Counted from the stretch's first letter, positions 44,781 to 54,306 are shown. The stretch is 64,000 nt of DNA from Stenotrophomonas maltophilia (GCF_039555535.1 NZ_CP154630.1:3857001-3921000), one strand, 5' to 3'. Notes: generated by a model from the letters alone, not told the origin. Numbers and translations are program-made.

Positions 44781-46621
44781 CGCCCTTCCCTCTTCCTGCG
44801 TTCGTTTTCCAGCTGGAACTTGGCCCGCAGCAACGCGCCCGGATCGTCCGGAACACGCCGCATCCACGCTTCCACCGCTTGCTGCTCCTCGCGCTGGCGC
44901 GCGGTGCGGCCGTCACCGGCCGGTACCGGCTTGCCGTCCTTGTCCGCCTCGCCTTCGCGCGCCTGCTGCATCGCCTGCTGCATGCGCTGGCGCTGCTGCT
45001 CGTCGGCCTGCGCCTGGGCCTTGGCATCCTCAACCTGCGGCGGCACCTGCTGGCCATCGCGGCTGCGCTCGCCGGACTGCGGCTTCGATTGCGTGCTGTC
45101 GTCACCCGGCCTGGGCTGGCCCTGCTGGCCCTGCTGTGACTGTGGCTGACCCTGTCCCGGATCCTTCTGGCCCTGCTGCGGCTGCTGGCCTTGCGGGTTC
45201 TGCTGGCCCTGGGACGGGTTCTGCTGCTTCTGCTGCCCGTTCTGCTGCGGCTTCTGCTGGTCCTGCCCCTGCCCCCCCGACTGCTTGCGCTTGCGCGCGG
45301 CATCGACCACCGCGCGGTTGGCCACCGCATCGGGCATGCCGGGATGCAACGCCAGCGCACGGTCGTAGGCGGCGATGGCTTCATCGTAGCTGCCCTGGCG
45401 CGCCAGCGTATTGGCCAGGTTGTACCAACCGGCATCGTTGTCGATGCCTTCGAACTGCTTGCGCGCGGTGGCGAAGTCGCCCTTGCGATAGGCCTGCACG
45501 CCGTCGGCCAGACGCTGGTGCTGCAGCTGGTCGGCCCGCTTCCACAGGGTGCCCTGCGGCGGCTGCGAAGCAGGCGCCGCAGGCGTCTGCGCGTGCACGT
45601 CACTCATCCATGGCAACAGACCCACCGCCAGCACCGCCGCCAGCACCGCTCGGCGTCGGAACGCCAGCAGCGCCAGCAGCATCAGCGGCGGCAACAGCCA
45701 GAAGCCCTCGTCACGCCATTGCTTGCCTTCGCCCGGCCGTTGCGTGGCGCTGCCTTCGCGTGCATCAAGCACGCCCAGCGCACGCAGGTCGCTGTCATCT
45801 GCAGCGATGCGCGCATAGCGGCCGCCACCTGCCGTGGCAACGGCACGCAGGCTGCCTTCATCCAGCGCGGCCTGGCGAATCTGCCCACTGCCATCACGGT
45901 AGGCCGCGCCGGCGGGCGTGCCCAGGCCCAGTACCGACACCTGCAGTCCAAGACCGCGCGCCTGCGCGGCTGCCAACGCAGCTTCGCCATCGGCTTGATC
46001 GGTGACCAGCAGGATCTGTCCCTGCGGTGCAGCGATCTGCCGCATCAGCCGCGTGGCCCAGTCGATGCCACGGTCGGCACGCTGACCATCACGCGGCATC
46101 ACATCCGGCGACAAGGCATCCAGATACAACGCAACATTGCTGCCGTCATCGGTCAGCGGCGCCACGGTGTAGGCATCTTCGGCGTATACCACCAGGCCGA
46201 CCTGCCCGCCCTTGCGTGCGCGCAGGAGCTCACCGACTTTGGCCCGTGCCTGCAGCAGCCGCGACGGCGGCAGATCGGTGGCAGTGATGCGGCTGGACAG
46301 ATCCAGCACGACCAGCAGCGGTGCGCTGGGCTGGAACATCGGCTGTGCCTGCTGCCGCCAGCTCGGTCCGGCCATGGCCAGTGATGCCAGCGTCCAGCCC
46401 AGCAGCACCGCCAATGGCAGCCGCATGCGACGGCGCGTACCCGCCGCCAGCAGATGCGGCAACAGGTGTGCATCCACCGCCTGCCGCCACGCATCGCTGC
46501 GCCGCTGCCGGTACAGCGATACGGCGAGAATCACCGGCAGCGCCAGCAATGCCCACAGCCATTCCGGGCGCAGGAAGTGCAGCGCGTTCCAGTCCGGAAG
46601 ATGGGAGACGAACGCGATCAT
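44777..46621 (-). CDS. Fused BatB-BatC: VWA membrane protein with TPR region and Gln-rich tail
   Basis: 614 residues. BatB part: N-terminal helices (about 20-38, 68-85), a VWA domain beginning VVLDLSSRITATDL (D107) and a helix near 335. BatC part: a second hydrophobic segment, TPR repeats at about 400-460 (DAGWYNLANTLARQGSYDEAIAAYDRALALHPGMPDAVAN), then a long Gln/Pro/Gly-rich disordered tail (480-570) and a charged helix. In most Bat operons BatB and BatC are separate. The MIDAS of BatB proteins normally reads DxSxS; here it is DLSSR (D107-R111), so one metal-ligand serine is replaced by Arg. The ATG overlaps the batA stop by 4 bp. Confidence 0.87.
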   Translation of the reverse strand: MIAFVSHLPDWNALHFLRPEWLWALLALPVILAVSLYRQRRSDAWRQAVDAHLLPHLLAAGTRRRMRLPLAVLLGWTLASLAMAGPSWRQQAQPMFQPSAPLLVVLDLSSRITATDLPPSRLLQARAKVGELLRARKGGQVGLVVYAEDAYTVAPLTDDGSNVALYLDALSPDVMPRDGQRADRGIDWATRLMRQIAAPQGQILLVTDQADGEAALAAAQARGLGLQVSVLGLGTPAGAAYRDGSGQIRQAALDEGSLRAVATAGGGRYARIAADDSDLRALGVLDAREGSATQRPGEGKQWRDEGFWLLPPLMLLALLAFRRRAVLAAVLAVGLLPWMSDVHAQTPAAPASQPPQGTLWKRADQLQHQRLADGVQAYRKGDFATARKQFEGIDNDAGWYNLANTLARQGSYDEAIAAYDRALALHPGMPDAVANRAVVDAARKRKQSGGQGQDQQKPQQNGQQKQQNPSQGQQNPQGQQPQQGQKDPGQGQPQSQQGQQGQPRPGDDSTQSKPQSGERSRDGQQVPPQVEDAKAQAQADEQQRQRMQQAMQQAREGEADKDGKPVPAGDGRTARQREEQQAVEAWMRRVPDDPGALLRAKFQLENERRKREGR

Positions 46622-47622
46622 CGACGACGCTCCGGCCACGCCCAGGCCAATGCGCCCAGCAGCAACGCCAGGCCCAACGGCCATGCGTAGCGTTCCTCGC
46701 GCGGGCGCAGGCTCGGTCCCTTCGCCGCGATTGGCTCCAGACGGTCCAGTTCGGCGTAGATGCCGGCCAGCTGCGAGGTATCGCGTGCACGGAAGAACTG
46801 GCCACCGGTCAGGCTGGCAATTTTCTTCAACGTCGCCTCGTCCACCGGATCCTGGTCAGCGGAAATCGGAATGCCGAGGAAGCGCATGCTGCCATCGCCA
46901 CCAAACGCAACGGTGTGGATGCGTACACCTTCGGCCTGCGCGACTTCGGCCGCACGCAGCGGTTCGAGCACGCCGGCATTGCTGACGCCGTCGGTCAACA
47001 GGATCAGTACACGCTGCCCTTCGGGCTGGCTGCGCAGGCGCTTCACCGCCAGGCCGATGGCATCACCGATGGCCGTCTCGCGGCCAGCCAGGCCGACCAC
47101 GCTGTCGCGCAGCTGGTCGCGCACGCTGGCCAGGTCGGCAGTGAGCGGCGTGAGCGTATAAGCGCGGTCGCCGAAGATCAGCAGGCCGATGCGATCACCG
47201 GCGCGACGATCCAGGAAGTCGGCCAGCACGGCCTTGGCCGCGGTGAGGCGATCCACCGCCTGCCCCCCCAGTACCATGTCGCCCTCGCCCATGCTGCCGG
47301 ATACGTCCATCGCCAGCATCATCTGCCGCCCCTGCTGCGGTGGCGTGATGGCCTCACCCAGCTGCTGCGGGCGCGCGAACGCGATGCACAGCGCGCACCA
47401 GCCCAGCCACAGCAGCAGCGTACGCAGCCACGACACATCGACGCGGCCACCACCGGACAGCGCTTCCAGTTCACTCGCCGCGTACGGTACGCGCAGTGCC
47501 GCACCCGGGTCGGCGCGGCGCTTCCACCCCTGCATAAGCAGTGGCAGCGGCAACGCCAGCAGGGCCAGCGGCCACGCCAGCTGCAGGTCCGGCCATGGCC
47601 AGTAACTCGCCAGCAGGTTCAT
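46618..47622 (-). CDS. BatA-type VWA domain membrane protein
   Basis: 334 residues. Transmembrane helices are near residues 17-30 and 64-80, and one at the C-terminus. The VWA domain begins MLAMDVSGSM (MIDAS D106, S108, S110 intact) and includes LLTDGVSNAGV (second MIDAS Asp) and DRIGLLIFGDRAY. It sits in the inner membrane with the VWA domain facing the periplasm or cytosol by analogy. Start and stop both share ATGA overlaps with neighbours (DUF4381 upstream, batB/C downstream). With the MoxR ATPase it forms a chaperone-like system linked to stress or oxygen tolerance in other bacteria. Confidence 0.9.
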   Translation of the reverse strand: MNLLASYWPWPDLQLAWPLALLALPLPLLMQGWKRRADPGAALRVPYAASELEALSGGGRVDVSWLRTLLLWLGWCALCIAFARPQQLGEAITPPQQGRQMMLAMDVSGSMGEGDMVLGGQAVDRLTAAKAVLADFLDRRAGDRIGLLIFGDRAYTLTPLTADLASVRDQLRDSVVGLAGRETAIGDAIGLAVKRLRSQPEGQRVLILLTDGVSNAGVLEPLRAAEVAQAEGVRIHTVAFGGDGSMRFLGIPISADQDPVDEATLKKIASLTGGQFFRARDTSQLAGIYAELDRLEPIAAKGPSLRPREERYAWPLGLALLLGALAWAWPERRR

Positions 47623-48068
47623 CGGCGGCGCTCCAGCAGCATTGCCAGGTAGCGCTCGCGGGCCCAGCTGCGCACGGCCGCCACTTCGCTGGCGTCCACG
47701 CGGGGGCGATAGGCACCTTCGGCCAACAGGCTGCGACGCGCGTCGGGCAACGTGCCCTTCGGATCCACGCGCTGCCACCAGGCATCGTCGCGCAGGGATT
47801 CACTGCCCGGCTGCGCCTGCCGCGCGGCACGGCGCAGCAGGCCGGCGATCACCGCCAGTTCCGCGGTGGCATCAGTGGTGGTGGCCAGCTCCTGGTCGAA
47901 CGCCTGCAACCAGCGTTGGCGACGGCGGCGGCGTTTCCACCACAGCAGGGCCAGCGCCAGGATCACCAGCAACACCGCGCCGCCGATCATCAGATAGCCG
48001 GGGGCCGGCGGCCACCACGACGGTGCCGGCGGCAGCTGTACATCGCGCAGCGGAAGGTTGGCGCTCAT
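47619..48068 (-). CDS. DUF4381 membrane protein of the Bat operon
   Basis: 149 residues. One transmembrane helix at about residues 28-48 (YLMIGGAVLLVILALALLWW), a basic stop-transfer patch (KRRRRRQRW), then a helical cytosolic domain with WWQRVDPKGTLPDARRSLLAEGAYRPRVDASEVA. DUF4381 genes are typical members of moxR-DUF58-batA operons. It overlaps both neighbours by 4 bp (ATGA), so expression is tightly coupled. Function unknown. Confidence 0.87.
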   Translation of the reverse strand: MSANLPLRDVQLPPAPSWWPPAPGYLMIGGAVLLVILALALLWWKRRRRRQRWLQAFDQELATTTDATAELAVIAGLLRRAARQAQPGSESLRDDAWWQRVDPKGTLPDARRSLLAEGAYRPRVDASEVAAVRSWARERYLAMLLERRR

Positions 48069-48994
48069 GCCGGTACCTCGGTCGCCGACGGCGCCAACCA
48101 GGCATCGCTGGGCGCATCGGTGGACAACACCTGCACGTCAACGCGGCGTGCGCCGAGCTGGCGGCGCAGCGCCTGCAGCGGTTCGACGAAGTGCGCCTGC
48201 CAGTGCGACTGCACTTCGCTGCGCCGCAGATCAAGGCCAATGCGCTGCTGCGCGGTCTGGAACTGCAGGGCCGCCGAAGGTGGTTGCAGCTCGAGGGGAT
48301 CGACCAGCAGCACCAGGCTGAGGTCATGGTGCTGGGCCAGCGCGCTCCAGCGCACGACGGGAATCTTCGCGGCCTGCTGCGGATCGGCCAGCACCAGCAT
48401 GCGCGCCCCGGGACGCAGCACGCGGGCGGCATGGTCCAGCGCGCGCTCCAGGCCGAGATCGTCGGCGGGCGGCTGCGCGTACCAGCGGGTGAGTGCGTCG
48501 AGCACGCGCAGTACGCCCCGCGGCCCACCCGCAGGTGCAATCGGCGCTTCACGGTCGCTGCCGCGCAGCGCGCCCACACGATCGCCGCGACGCTGCGCCG
48601 ACCACGCGGCGACGGCGCCGGCGCGTGCCGCCTGCACCGACTTGAAGCGCACACGGGTGCCGAAGTACAGCGCCGGCGAGGTGTCGGCCACGATCAGGCT
48701 GACCCGCTCGCGTTCGGCCTGGAAAAGCTTGGTATGGGCACGCCCGGTCCGCGCGGTCACGCGCCAGTCGATATGCCGGGCATCATCACCGGCCACGTAC
48801 TCGCGTGACTCGGCGTACTCCATGCCACGCCCACGCAGCGGCGACGGCGCCTGCCCGGCATTGCCGGCACGACCACGGCGCGGCGGCGGCGGCCGCTGTG
48901 CCAGCCGGCGCAGCGCCACCAGTTCGGACAGGTGCGGGCGCAATCCGTCGCCATCACTGACGGTGGATGCGGCTTCCAGGGATCGATCGGTCAT
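48065..48994 (-). CDS. DUF58 domain protein of the Bat operon
   Basis: 309 residues. The DUF58 core is visible in the middle (RGRGMEYAESREYVAGDDARHIDWRVTARTGRAHTKLFQAERER with SLIVADTSP), which is the conserved signature of the family. The N-terminal 45 residues are Arg/Pro-rich (RPPPPRRGRAGNAG). The ATG at 48994 (MTDRSLEA) is 8 bp after the MoxR stop. DUF58 proteins are thought to resemble a degenerate VWA fold and to act with MoxR ATPases. Overlaps DUF4381 by 4 bp. Confidence 0.9.
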   Translation of the reverse strand: MTDRSLEAASTVSDGDGLRPHLSELVALRRLAQRPPPPRRGRAGNAGQAPSPLRGRGMEYAESREYVAGDDARHIDWRVTARTGRAHTKLFQAERERVSLIVADTSPALYFGTRVRFKSVQAARAGAVAAWSAQRRGDRVGALRGSDREAPIAPAGGPRGVLRVLDALTRWYAQPPADDLGLERALDHAARVLRPGARMLVLADPQQAAKIPVVRWSALAQHHDLSLVLLVDPLELQPPSAALQFQTAQQRIGLDLRRSEVQSHWQAHFVEPLQALRRQLGARRVDVQVLSTDAPSDAWLAPSATEVPA

Positions 48995-49002
48995 GCGCAG
49001 GC

Positions 49003-50028
49003 TCAGGGTGCCGGCACCCGGGCCAGCAGCTCCTGCACCAGGCGCTCGCCATCCCAGCCTTCGGCGGTGGCTTCGTAGCTGGGCAGCACGCGATGGCGCA
49101 GCACGTCGGCGGCGACCGCACGCACATCGTCGGGAGTGACGAAGTCGCGGCCGGCCAACCAGGCGCGTGCACGTGCGCAGCGTTCCAACGCAATGGAACC
49201 ACGCGGGCTTGCGCCCCAAGCGATGCGGCGCCCGAGGCCGGCGTCATAGCGCGACGGATCACGCGAGGCCAGCACAAGTTCGACCAGATAGCGTTCCAGT
49301 GCCGGTGCCATATGCAGGTCCAGCACTTCGCGGCGGGCATCGAACACATCCTGCATCGGCAGCTTCTCCGGTGCGGGTGCCGCTTCGCCCAGCGCGCCAC
49401 GGGCACGCTCGCGGGCGAGCCGCAGGATCTCCGATTCGGCCGCCTGGTCCGGGTAGCCGATGCGTACGTGCATCAGGAAACGGTCCAGCTGCGCTTCCGG
49501 CAGCGGGAAGGTACCTTCCTGCTCGATCGGGTTCTGCGTGGCCATCACCAGGAACAGCGGCGGCAATGCGTAGGTGTGGCGGCCAACGGTGACCTGGCGC
49601 TCGCCCATCGCTTCCAGCAGCGCCGACTGCACCTTGGCCGGCGCACGGTTGATTTCATCGGCCAGCAGGATCGGATGGAAGATCGGGCCGGGTACGAATT
49701 CGAAGCGCCCTTCCTGCGGGCGCCAGATCTCGGTGCCGGTCAGGTCGGCCGGCAGCAGGTCGGGGGTGAACTGCACGCGGGCGAAATCCGCCTCCAGGCG
49801 CGAGGCCAGCGCACGGATGGCCGTGGTCTTGGCCAGGCCCGGCGCGCCCTCCACCAGCAGGTGGCCGTCGGCCAGCAATGCGATCAACAGGCGTTCGACC
49901 AGGGCCGCCTGGCCGACGATTTCGGCCGACAGCGCGTCGCGCAGCTGGTTGAAGGCGCCATGCAGGCGGGAGGTGGCCGGCGCGGGCGGCGGCGAGACGG
50001 TTTCGGGCATCGGCGGTGGCAGGTTCAT
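49003..50028 (-). CDS. MoxR-family AAA+ ATPase
   Basis: 341 residues. Walker A GAPGLAKTT (61-69), Walker B LLADEINRAP (about 125-134), sensor MATQNPIEQEGTFPLPEAQLDRFL (about 160-185) and the C-terminal helical lid are intact. The N-terminal 22 residues are Pro-rich. The start at 50028 (MNLPPPMPE) gives a sensible family N-terminus. MoxR ATPases act as chaperones for maturation of VWA-domain proteins; here it leads the operon moxR-DUF58-DUF4381-batA-batB/C-batD, all coupled by short gaps or overlaps. Confidence 0.95.
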   Translation of the reverse strand: MNLPPPMPETVSPPPAPATSRLHGAFNQLRDALSAEIVGQAALVERLLIALLADGHLLVEGAPGLAKTTAIRALASRLEADFARVQFTPDLLPADLTGTEIWRPQEGRFEFVPGPIFHPILLADEINRAPAKVQSALLEAMGERQVTVGRHTYALPPLFLVMATQNPIEQEGTFPLPEAQLDRFLMHVRIGYPDQAAESEILRLARERARGALGEAAPAPEKLPMQDVFDARREVLDLHMAPALERYLVELVLASRDPSRYDAGLGRRIAWGASPRGSIALERCARARAWLAGRDFVTPDDVRAVAADVLRHRVLPSYEATAEGWDGERLVQELLARVPAP

Positions 50029-50120
50029 GGGGGCCTTTGACCGGCGCGGGACGGCACGGGTTCCCGACATCATCGCAGGGTGCCTTGCGATTGGCATCAA
50101 GAACGGCTGAACGGGCACCT

Positions 50121-50144
50121 CATCCACGCATGGCGTGGATCTAC
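50121..50144 (-). repeat. SMAG-type palindrome
   Basis: CATCCACGCATGGCGTGGAT with GTAG on the minus strand, located between the moxR start and the pilQ stop region, about 90 bp upstream of moxR. Identical body to 13445 and 39364. Confidence 0.8.
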
Positions 50145-50177
50145 CGGATCGTCCGCGCATTACGTCCGGCATGAACG

Positions 50178-50206
50178 AAGAAGGGCCGCACATGGCGGCC
50201 CTTCTT
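50178..50206 (-). terminator. Terminator of the pilMNOPQ operon
   Basis: 12-bp perfect stem AAGAAGGGCCGC/GCGGCCCTTCTT with a 5-nt loop, 20 bp after the pilQ stop. On the minus strand the stem ends in CTTCTT and is followed by CGTTC, a modest T-rich tail. Confidence 0.75.
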
Positions 50207-50226
50207 CGTGTCGCGGGTGCGTTGGC

Positions 50227-52194
50227 TCAGTTCTGCCTGGCCACGCGCAGCACCTTCGGGGTGACGAACACCAGCAGCTCGGCCTTGTCCTTGCTGCGGC
50301 CACGCTTCTTGAACAGGTTGCCCAGGAACGGCACATCGCCCAGGAACGGAACCTTGCTGATGCTGTTGCGGTCGGTGAACTCGTACACACCACCGATGAC
50401 CACGGTCTGCCCGTCCTCGACCAGCACTGCGGTGTTCACTTCGCGGCGGTTGATCGACGGCACGGTGCCATAGCCTTCCAGCTGGATCAGCCGATCCACT
50501 TCGTCCTTCTTCACCTGCATGTTGAGGAACACGCGGTTGTCGTTGGTGATGGTCGGGGTGACCTTCAGTTCCAGCACCACTTCCTTGAACTGCACGTTCG
50601 GCGTAGCGACACCGCCGGCACCGGCACTGATGGTCACATAGCCGATTTCCTTACCCTGCTTGATCAGGGCCTCGCGCTGGTTGGTGGTGACCACGCGCGG
50701 GTTGGAGATCACTTCACCACGCGACTCCTCCTGCATGGCCGACAGCTCCACGTCCAGCAGGTAGCCGGCATTGAGGATCGATAGCGCCAGCGAACCCGCC
50801 GGATTGGTGGACGCCGCCGGCATGGCCCAGTTCAGGCCACGGGTGATCGTCGAACCGACCGGAATCGGCGCCGGGCCGGTGCTGCCGCCCGCCACCCAGT
50901 CACGGTACGCCTTGGCGTTGGTCGCATTGGCTTCGACCTGCGACTTGCGGGTTTCCGCATTGGCTTCGAGGTTGCCGCTGAAGTAGGCGTTGTCGCGGCT
51001 GCCGCTGATGCCGAACCGCGCACCCAGCTCACGCGCGAAAGTATCGGTAGCGATGACGATGCGGCTCTCGATCAGCACCTGGTCGACCGGACGGTCGATC
51101 ACGCTGATCAGTTCACGCATGCGCGCGATCTTCTTCGGGATGTCGCTGATCATCAGCGTGTTGGTGCGCTCGTCGGCGACGATGCGGCCACGGCCGGACA
51201 GGAAGCCGCTTTCCTCCTGCGACGACCCACCGCCCCCGCCACCTGCACCACCACCGCCACCACCGCCGATGCCCTTGGCTTCGGTCAGGGCTTTGAAGAT
51301 CTGGGTGGCGCTGTGGTAGTTGATCTGGACGTAATCGGTCACCAGGTCTTCGCGGTTCTCGATGGCGATGCGCGCGTCTTCCTTCTCCTGCTCGAACTTG
51401 GCCAGTTCGGCCTGCGGGCCGACCCAGATCACGCTGCCGTCGCGTCGCTTGTCCAGGCCCTTGGCGCGCAGCACGATGTCCAGCGCCTGGTCCCACGGCA
51501 CGTTGACCAGGCGCAGCGTCACATTGCCCTGCACCGAGTCGGAGGCCACCACGTTGAGGTTGGACTCTTCGGCGATCAACTGCAGCACGGTGCGCACCGG
51601 CACGTCCTGGAAGTTGAAGGTCACCGGCTTGCCGGTGAAGCCGCGCTGGCCGACGGCCTTTGCCGCCTGGGTGACGCTGCCGGCGGTCACTGCACCGACG
51701 GCGGCCGGAGCCTGCCGCGCGCTGATCTCGACCACGTATTCGTTGCCGCTCTGGTAGGCCAGCGACTCCACCGCACCGCCGGTGCTCAGCACCAGCTGGG
51801 TGCCGGCGCCGGACGGCTTGGCGTCGATGCGCTGCACCGGGGTGGCGAAGTCGACGACGTTCAACGGCTTCTGCAGATTGGCCGGCAGGCGGGCGTTGCC
51901 GACGTCGACCACCACGCTGTTGCCCTGCGTGCGCAGGTCCGGGATCGCGCCCTGGCCGTCAAACTGCACGATCAGGCGGCCCGCGCCATCATCGCCGCGC
52001 TTGAAATCGATCTTGGCCACCGACAGGCCGGCGGGTGCCGCGGCCGGTGCGACGGTGGTGCCCACCGGCTTCTCCGCCGGTGCGGCGGCCAGCGCCGGAG
52101 CGCAGGCCAGCATCAGCGCGACTCCCAACGCGCTGACACGGTTCAAGGTAGAGCGCCGGATGGGACGCAGCCCCTTGGCTTGGTGAAAGGTCAT
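50227..52194 (-). CDS. pilQ: Type IV pilus secretin PilQ
   Basis: 655 residues. Signal peptide (cleavage after about residue 36), AMIN domain about 55-150 (AKIDFKRGDDGAGRLIVQFDG), STN/secretin N-domain about 200-270 (VTFNFQDVPVRTVLQLIAEESNLNVVASDSV), N-domain about 280-380, and the secretin core with VVLELKVTPTITNDNRVFLNMQV and VEDGQTVVIGGVYEF near the end. A Gly-rich loop (about 305-325) joins secretin subdomains and is longer than usual. It forms the outer-membrane pore for pili. It closes the pilMNOPQ cluster and is followed by a terminator. Confidence 0.95.
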   Translation of the reverse strand: MTFHQAKGLRPIRRSTLNRVSALGVALMLACAPALAAAPAEKPVGTTVAPAAAPAGLSVAKIDFKRGDDGAGRLIVQFDGQGAIPDLRTQGNSVVVDVGNARLPANLQKPLNVVDFATPVQRIDAKPSGAGTQLVLSTGGAVESLAYQSGNEYVVEISARQAPAAVGAVTAGSVTQAAKAVGQRGFTGKPVTFNFQDVPVRTVLQLIAEESNLNVVASDSVQGNVTLRLVNVPWDQALDIVLRAKGLDKRRDGSVIWVGPQAELAKFEQEKEDARIAIENREDLVTDYVQINYHSATQIFKALTEAKGIGGGGGGGAGGGGGGSSQEESGFLSGRGRIVADERTNTLMISDIPKKIARMRELISVIDRPVDQVLIESRIVIATDTFARELGARFGISGSRDNAYFSGNLEANAETRKSQVEANATNAKAYRDWVAGGSTGPAPIPVGSTITRGLNWAMPAASTNPAGSLALSILNAGYLLDVELSAMQEESRGEVISNPRVVTTNQREALIKQGKEIGYVTISAGAGGVATPNVQFKEVVLELKVTPTITNDNRVFLNMQVKKDEVDRLIQLEGYGTVPSINRREVNTAVLVEDGQTVVIGGVYEFTDRNSISKVPFLGDVPFLGNLFKKRGRSKDKAELLVFVTPKVLRVARQN

Positions 52195-52215
52195 CGTGCT
52201 ATCCCCAGTAAACGA

Positions 52216-52749
52216 TCATTGATCTTCAAGCGAGAGCGTTGCCGGCCGTTCCAGCCAGCCACCCGCGCCATCCGGCACCAGTTCGATCAGCTCCACACGG
52301 TCTTCGAAGACCGCAGTGACCCGCCCGTCGCTCTGCCCCAGGTAGCCGCCCGGGCGCACCCGGTAGGTCACCTTGTCCGGCCCCATCACCAGCGCGACGG
52401 TGCCGCCGCCGGTGCCGATGGTACCGACCATGTCCAGTGCGTCCAGCGGGAAGCCCTCCAGGGGCTCCTTGCGCCGGTTCGGATCCGGCCGCAATCCGCC
52501 ATTCCCCTGCGGATTGGTCCAGGCGTCGGTGAACGGATCACGCAGGCCCTGCGCGGAGTACTCGAAGGTCTCGAACTGCTGCATCACAGGCAACGGTTCC
52601 AGCGGCTGCGCCGGCCGGGCACGTTCGCCTTCCACCCACTTCTCGAGATTCGGCGCGTCGCCCGGCGTGCTGGTCACGCCACGGCCGCAGGCGGCCAGCA
52701 GCAGCACGGCAGCGACCATCCCGCAACGTGCAAAGAAGGAACGGATCAC
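52216..52749 (-). CDS. pilP: Type IV pilus lipoprotein PilP
   Basis: 177 residues. Lipobox LLAAC (Cys21), a Pro-rich flexible region, then the PilP beta domain (PLDALDMVGTIGTGGGTVALVMGPDKVTYRVRPGGYLGQSDGRVTAVFEDRVELIELVPDG). It links PilNO to the PilQ secretin across the periplasm. It starts with GTG overlapping the pilO stop by 4 bp (GTGA). Length and position match the family. Confidence 0.94.
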   Translation of the reverse strand: MIRSFFARCGMVAAVLLLAACGRGVTSTPGDAPNLEKWVEGERARPAQPLEPLPVMQQFETFEYSAQGLRDPFTDAWTNPQGNGGLRPDPNRRKEPLEGFPLDALDMVGTIGTGGGTVALVMGPDKVTYRVRPGGYLGQSDGRVTAVFEDRVELIELVPDGAGGWLERPATLSLEDQ

Positions 52750-53402
52750 TTGCTGCCCTCCTTGCCGGCTTCAGCCTTCTGCTGTTCCTGCACCTCGGTC
52801 TCGTCGAGATACCGGTAGGTCTTGACCGTGCCGGACAACTCCAGCGCACCGGCACGCGAACCACCGCCAGCCTTGTCCGCCGGCTTCAGGTTGATGTCGT
52901 GCATGGTCAGGATCACCACGCGCGGCAGCGAGGCCACGCCACTGACGAACGCGCCGAACTGGTGATAGCTGCCCACCATCTTCAGCTTGATCGGCTTCTC
53001 GGCGTAGAACTCCTTGACCTGCTCCTGTTCCGGTTCGAACAGCTGGCTGGTCAGGCCGCTGGACAGCGCGGTCTGCGAAATGTCGATGATCAGGTCCGGC
53101 ATTTCGGTCTTGCTGGGCAGCTGCCGCAGCATCTGCTGCAGGACCTGCTCCATCTGCGCCAGCTGCTGCTTCAGCGGCCCCAGGTTCACCGCGCGTTCCT
53201 GCTGCTTGGAGAACTCGGTACGCAGATCGCTTTCCTTCGACTCCAGGCTGGCCAGTTCATCACGCTTGCCGCTGATCAGCAGCATCCACGCAACGAACAT
53301 GATGACCAGGGCCAGCAACGAACAGAAGACGATCTTGGCCTTCTGCGGCCAGTTGCCGATGTCGTTGAAATCCAGGTTCTTCAGATCGATTTTCTGGCTC
53401 AT
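52746..53402 (-). CDS. pilO: Type IV pilus assembly protein PilO
   Basis: 218 residues. A short cytosolic N-terminus (MSQKIDLKNLDFNDIGNWP) with one transmembrane helix at about 25-45, a coiled coil at about 55-100 (LASLESKESDLRTEFSKQQERAVNLGPLKQQLAQMEQVLQQM), and a ferredoxin-like periplasmic domain with KMVGSYHQFGAFVSGVASLPRVVILTMHDINL. It pairs with PilN to form the inner-membrane alignment complex. The start overlaps the pilN stop by 4 bp. Confidence 0.95.
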   Translation of the reverse strand: MSQKIDLKNLDFNDIGNWPQKAKIVFCSLLALVIMFVAWMLLISGKRDELASLESKESDLRTEFSKQQERAVNLGPLKQQLAQMEQVLQQMLRQLPSKTEMPDLIIDISQTALSSGLTSQLFEPEQEQVKEFYAEKPIKLKMVGSYHQFGAFVSGVASLPRVVILTMHDINLKPADKAGGGSRAGALELSGTVKTYRYLDETEVQEQQKAEAGKEGSK

Positions 53403-54306
53403 GCGCGATCCCCCTGCAGCGGGGCGTAAGAGGCCTGCGGCGGCTGCGCCAGGCGGCTGCCCTCAGGCCTGGCGGCCGGTGCCGGTGCGGCGGGCTGGTT
53501 CGGCTTGGCCGGTGCAGGCGCCGGCGCAGTGGCCGGTGCGGTGGCCGGTGCGGTGGCCGGTGCGGTGGCCGGCGCCGCTGCCGGGGCCGCCGCCGGTTGG
53601 GCCGGGGCCGGCGCTGCTGCAGCGGCCGGGGCCGCCGCATCGGGGCCGGCGGCAAGCGGCGCCACGGCGGGCGTCGCAGCCGGCGCGGCCGCCACGCTGC
53701 CATCGGCGTTCAAACCGGGGGTGCCGGTCTCTTCACTCTGCGCAGGCAGCTTCACCGTGACCTTGAACATGTACGGCAGTGCCTTGATGTCCGATACCGG
53801 GCCGGCAGCACTCTTGTCTGCGGCACTGGCCTGGATGATCGACAGCTCCGGGTTGGTCATCCAGCCGGAAGTTTCCAGGTTGCGCATGTAAGCCGACACG
53901 CGTGCATTGGACTGGGTGCGCCCCTCGAGGGTGAGCATGTCCCCCTCCTGCTGCAGGGCGGTCAGCACCACGCCGTCAGGAATCGTGCGCACCAATGCGT
54001 CGAACAGGTGGACCATCTGCGAGCGCTTGGCCTGCAGTTCCTCGATCACCTTCTTGCGGGCCAGCAGGCGGTCCTTCTGCGCATCGAGGCGGTCGATCTC
54101 CTTGTTCTGTTCCTTGACCTTCTCGATCTCGGCTTCCAGATAGGCGTTGCGGTCCATCTGGCCGCTCACCTGGCGGTCGTAGTAGAACCAGATCAGCAGC
54201 GACAGCAGCAGGCCACCAATCGCGGCCATGCCCAGCATTGCGTAGAACTCGCGCTGGCGTTGCTTGCGCCGCTCGGCGCGCCAGGGCAATAGATTGATGC
54301 GTGCCA

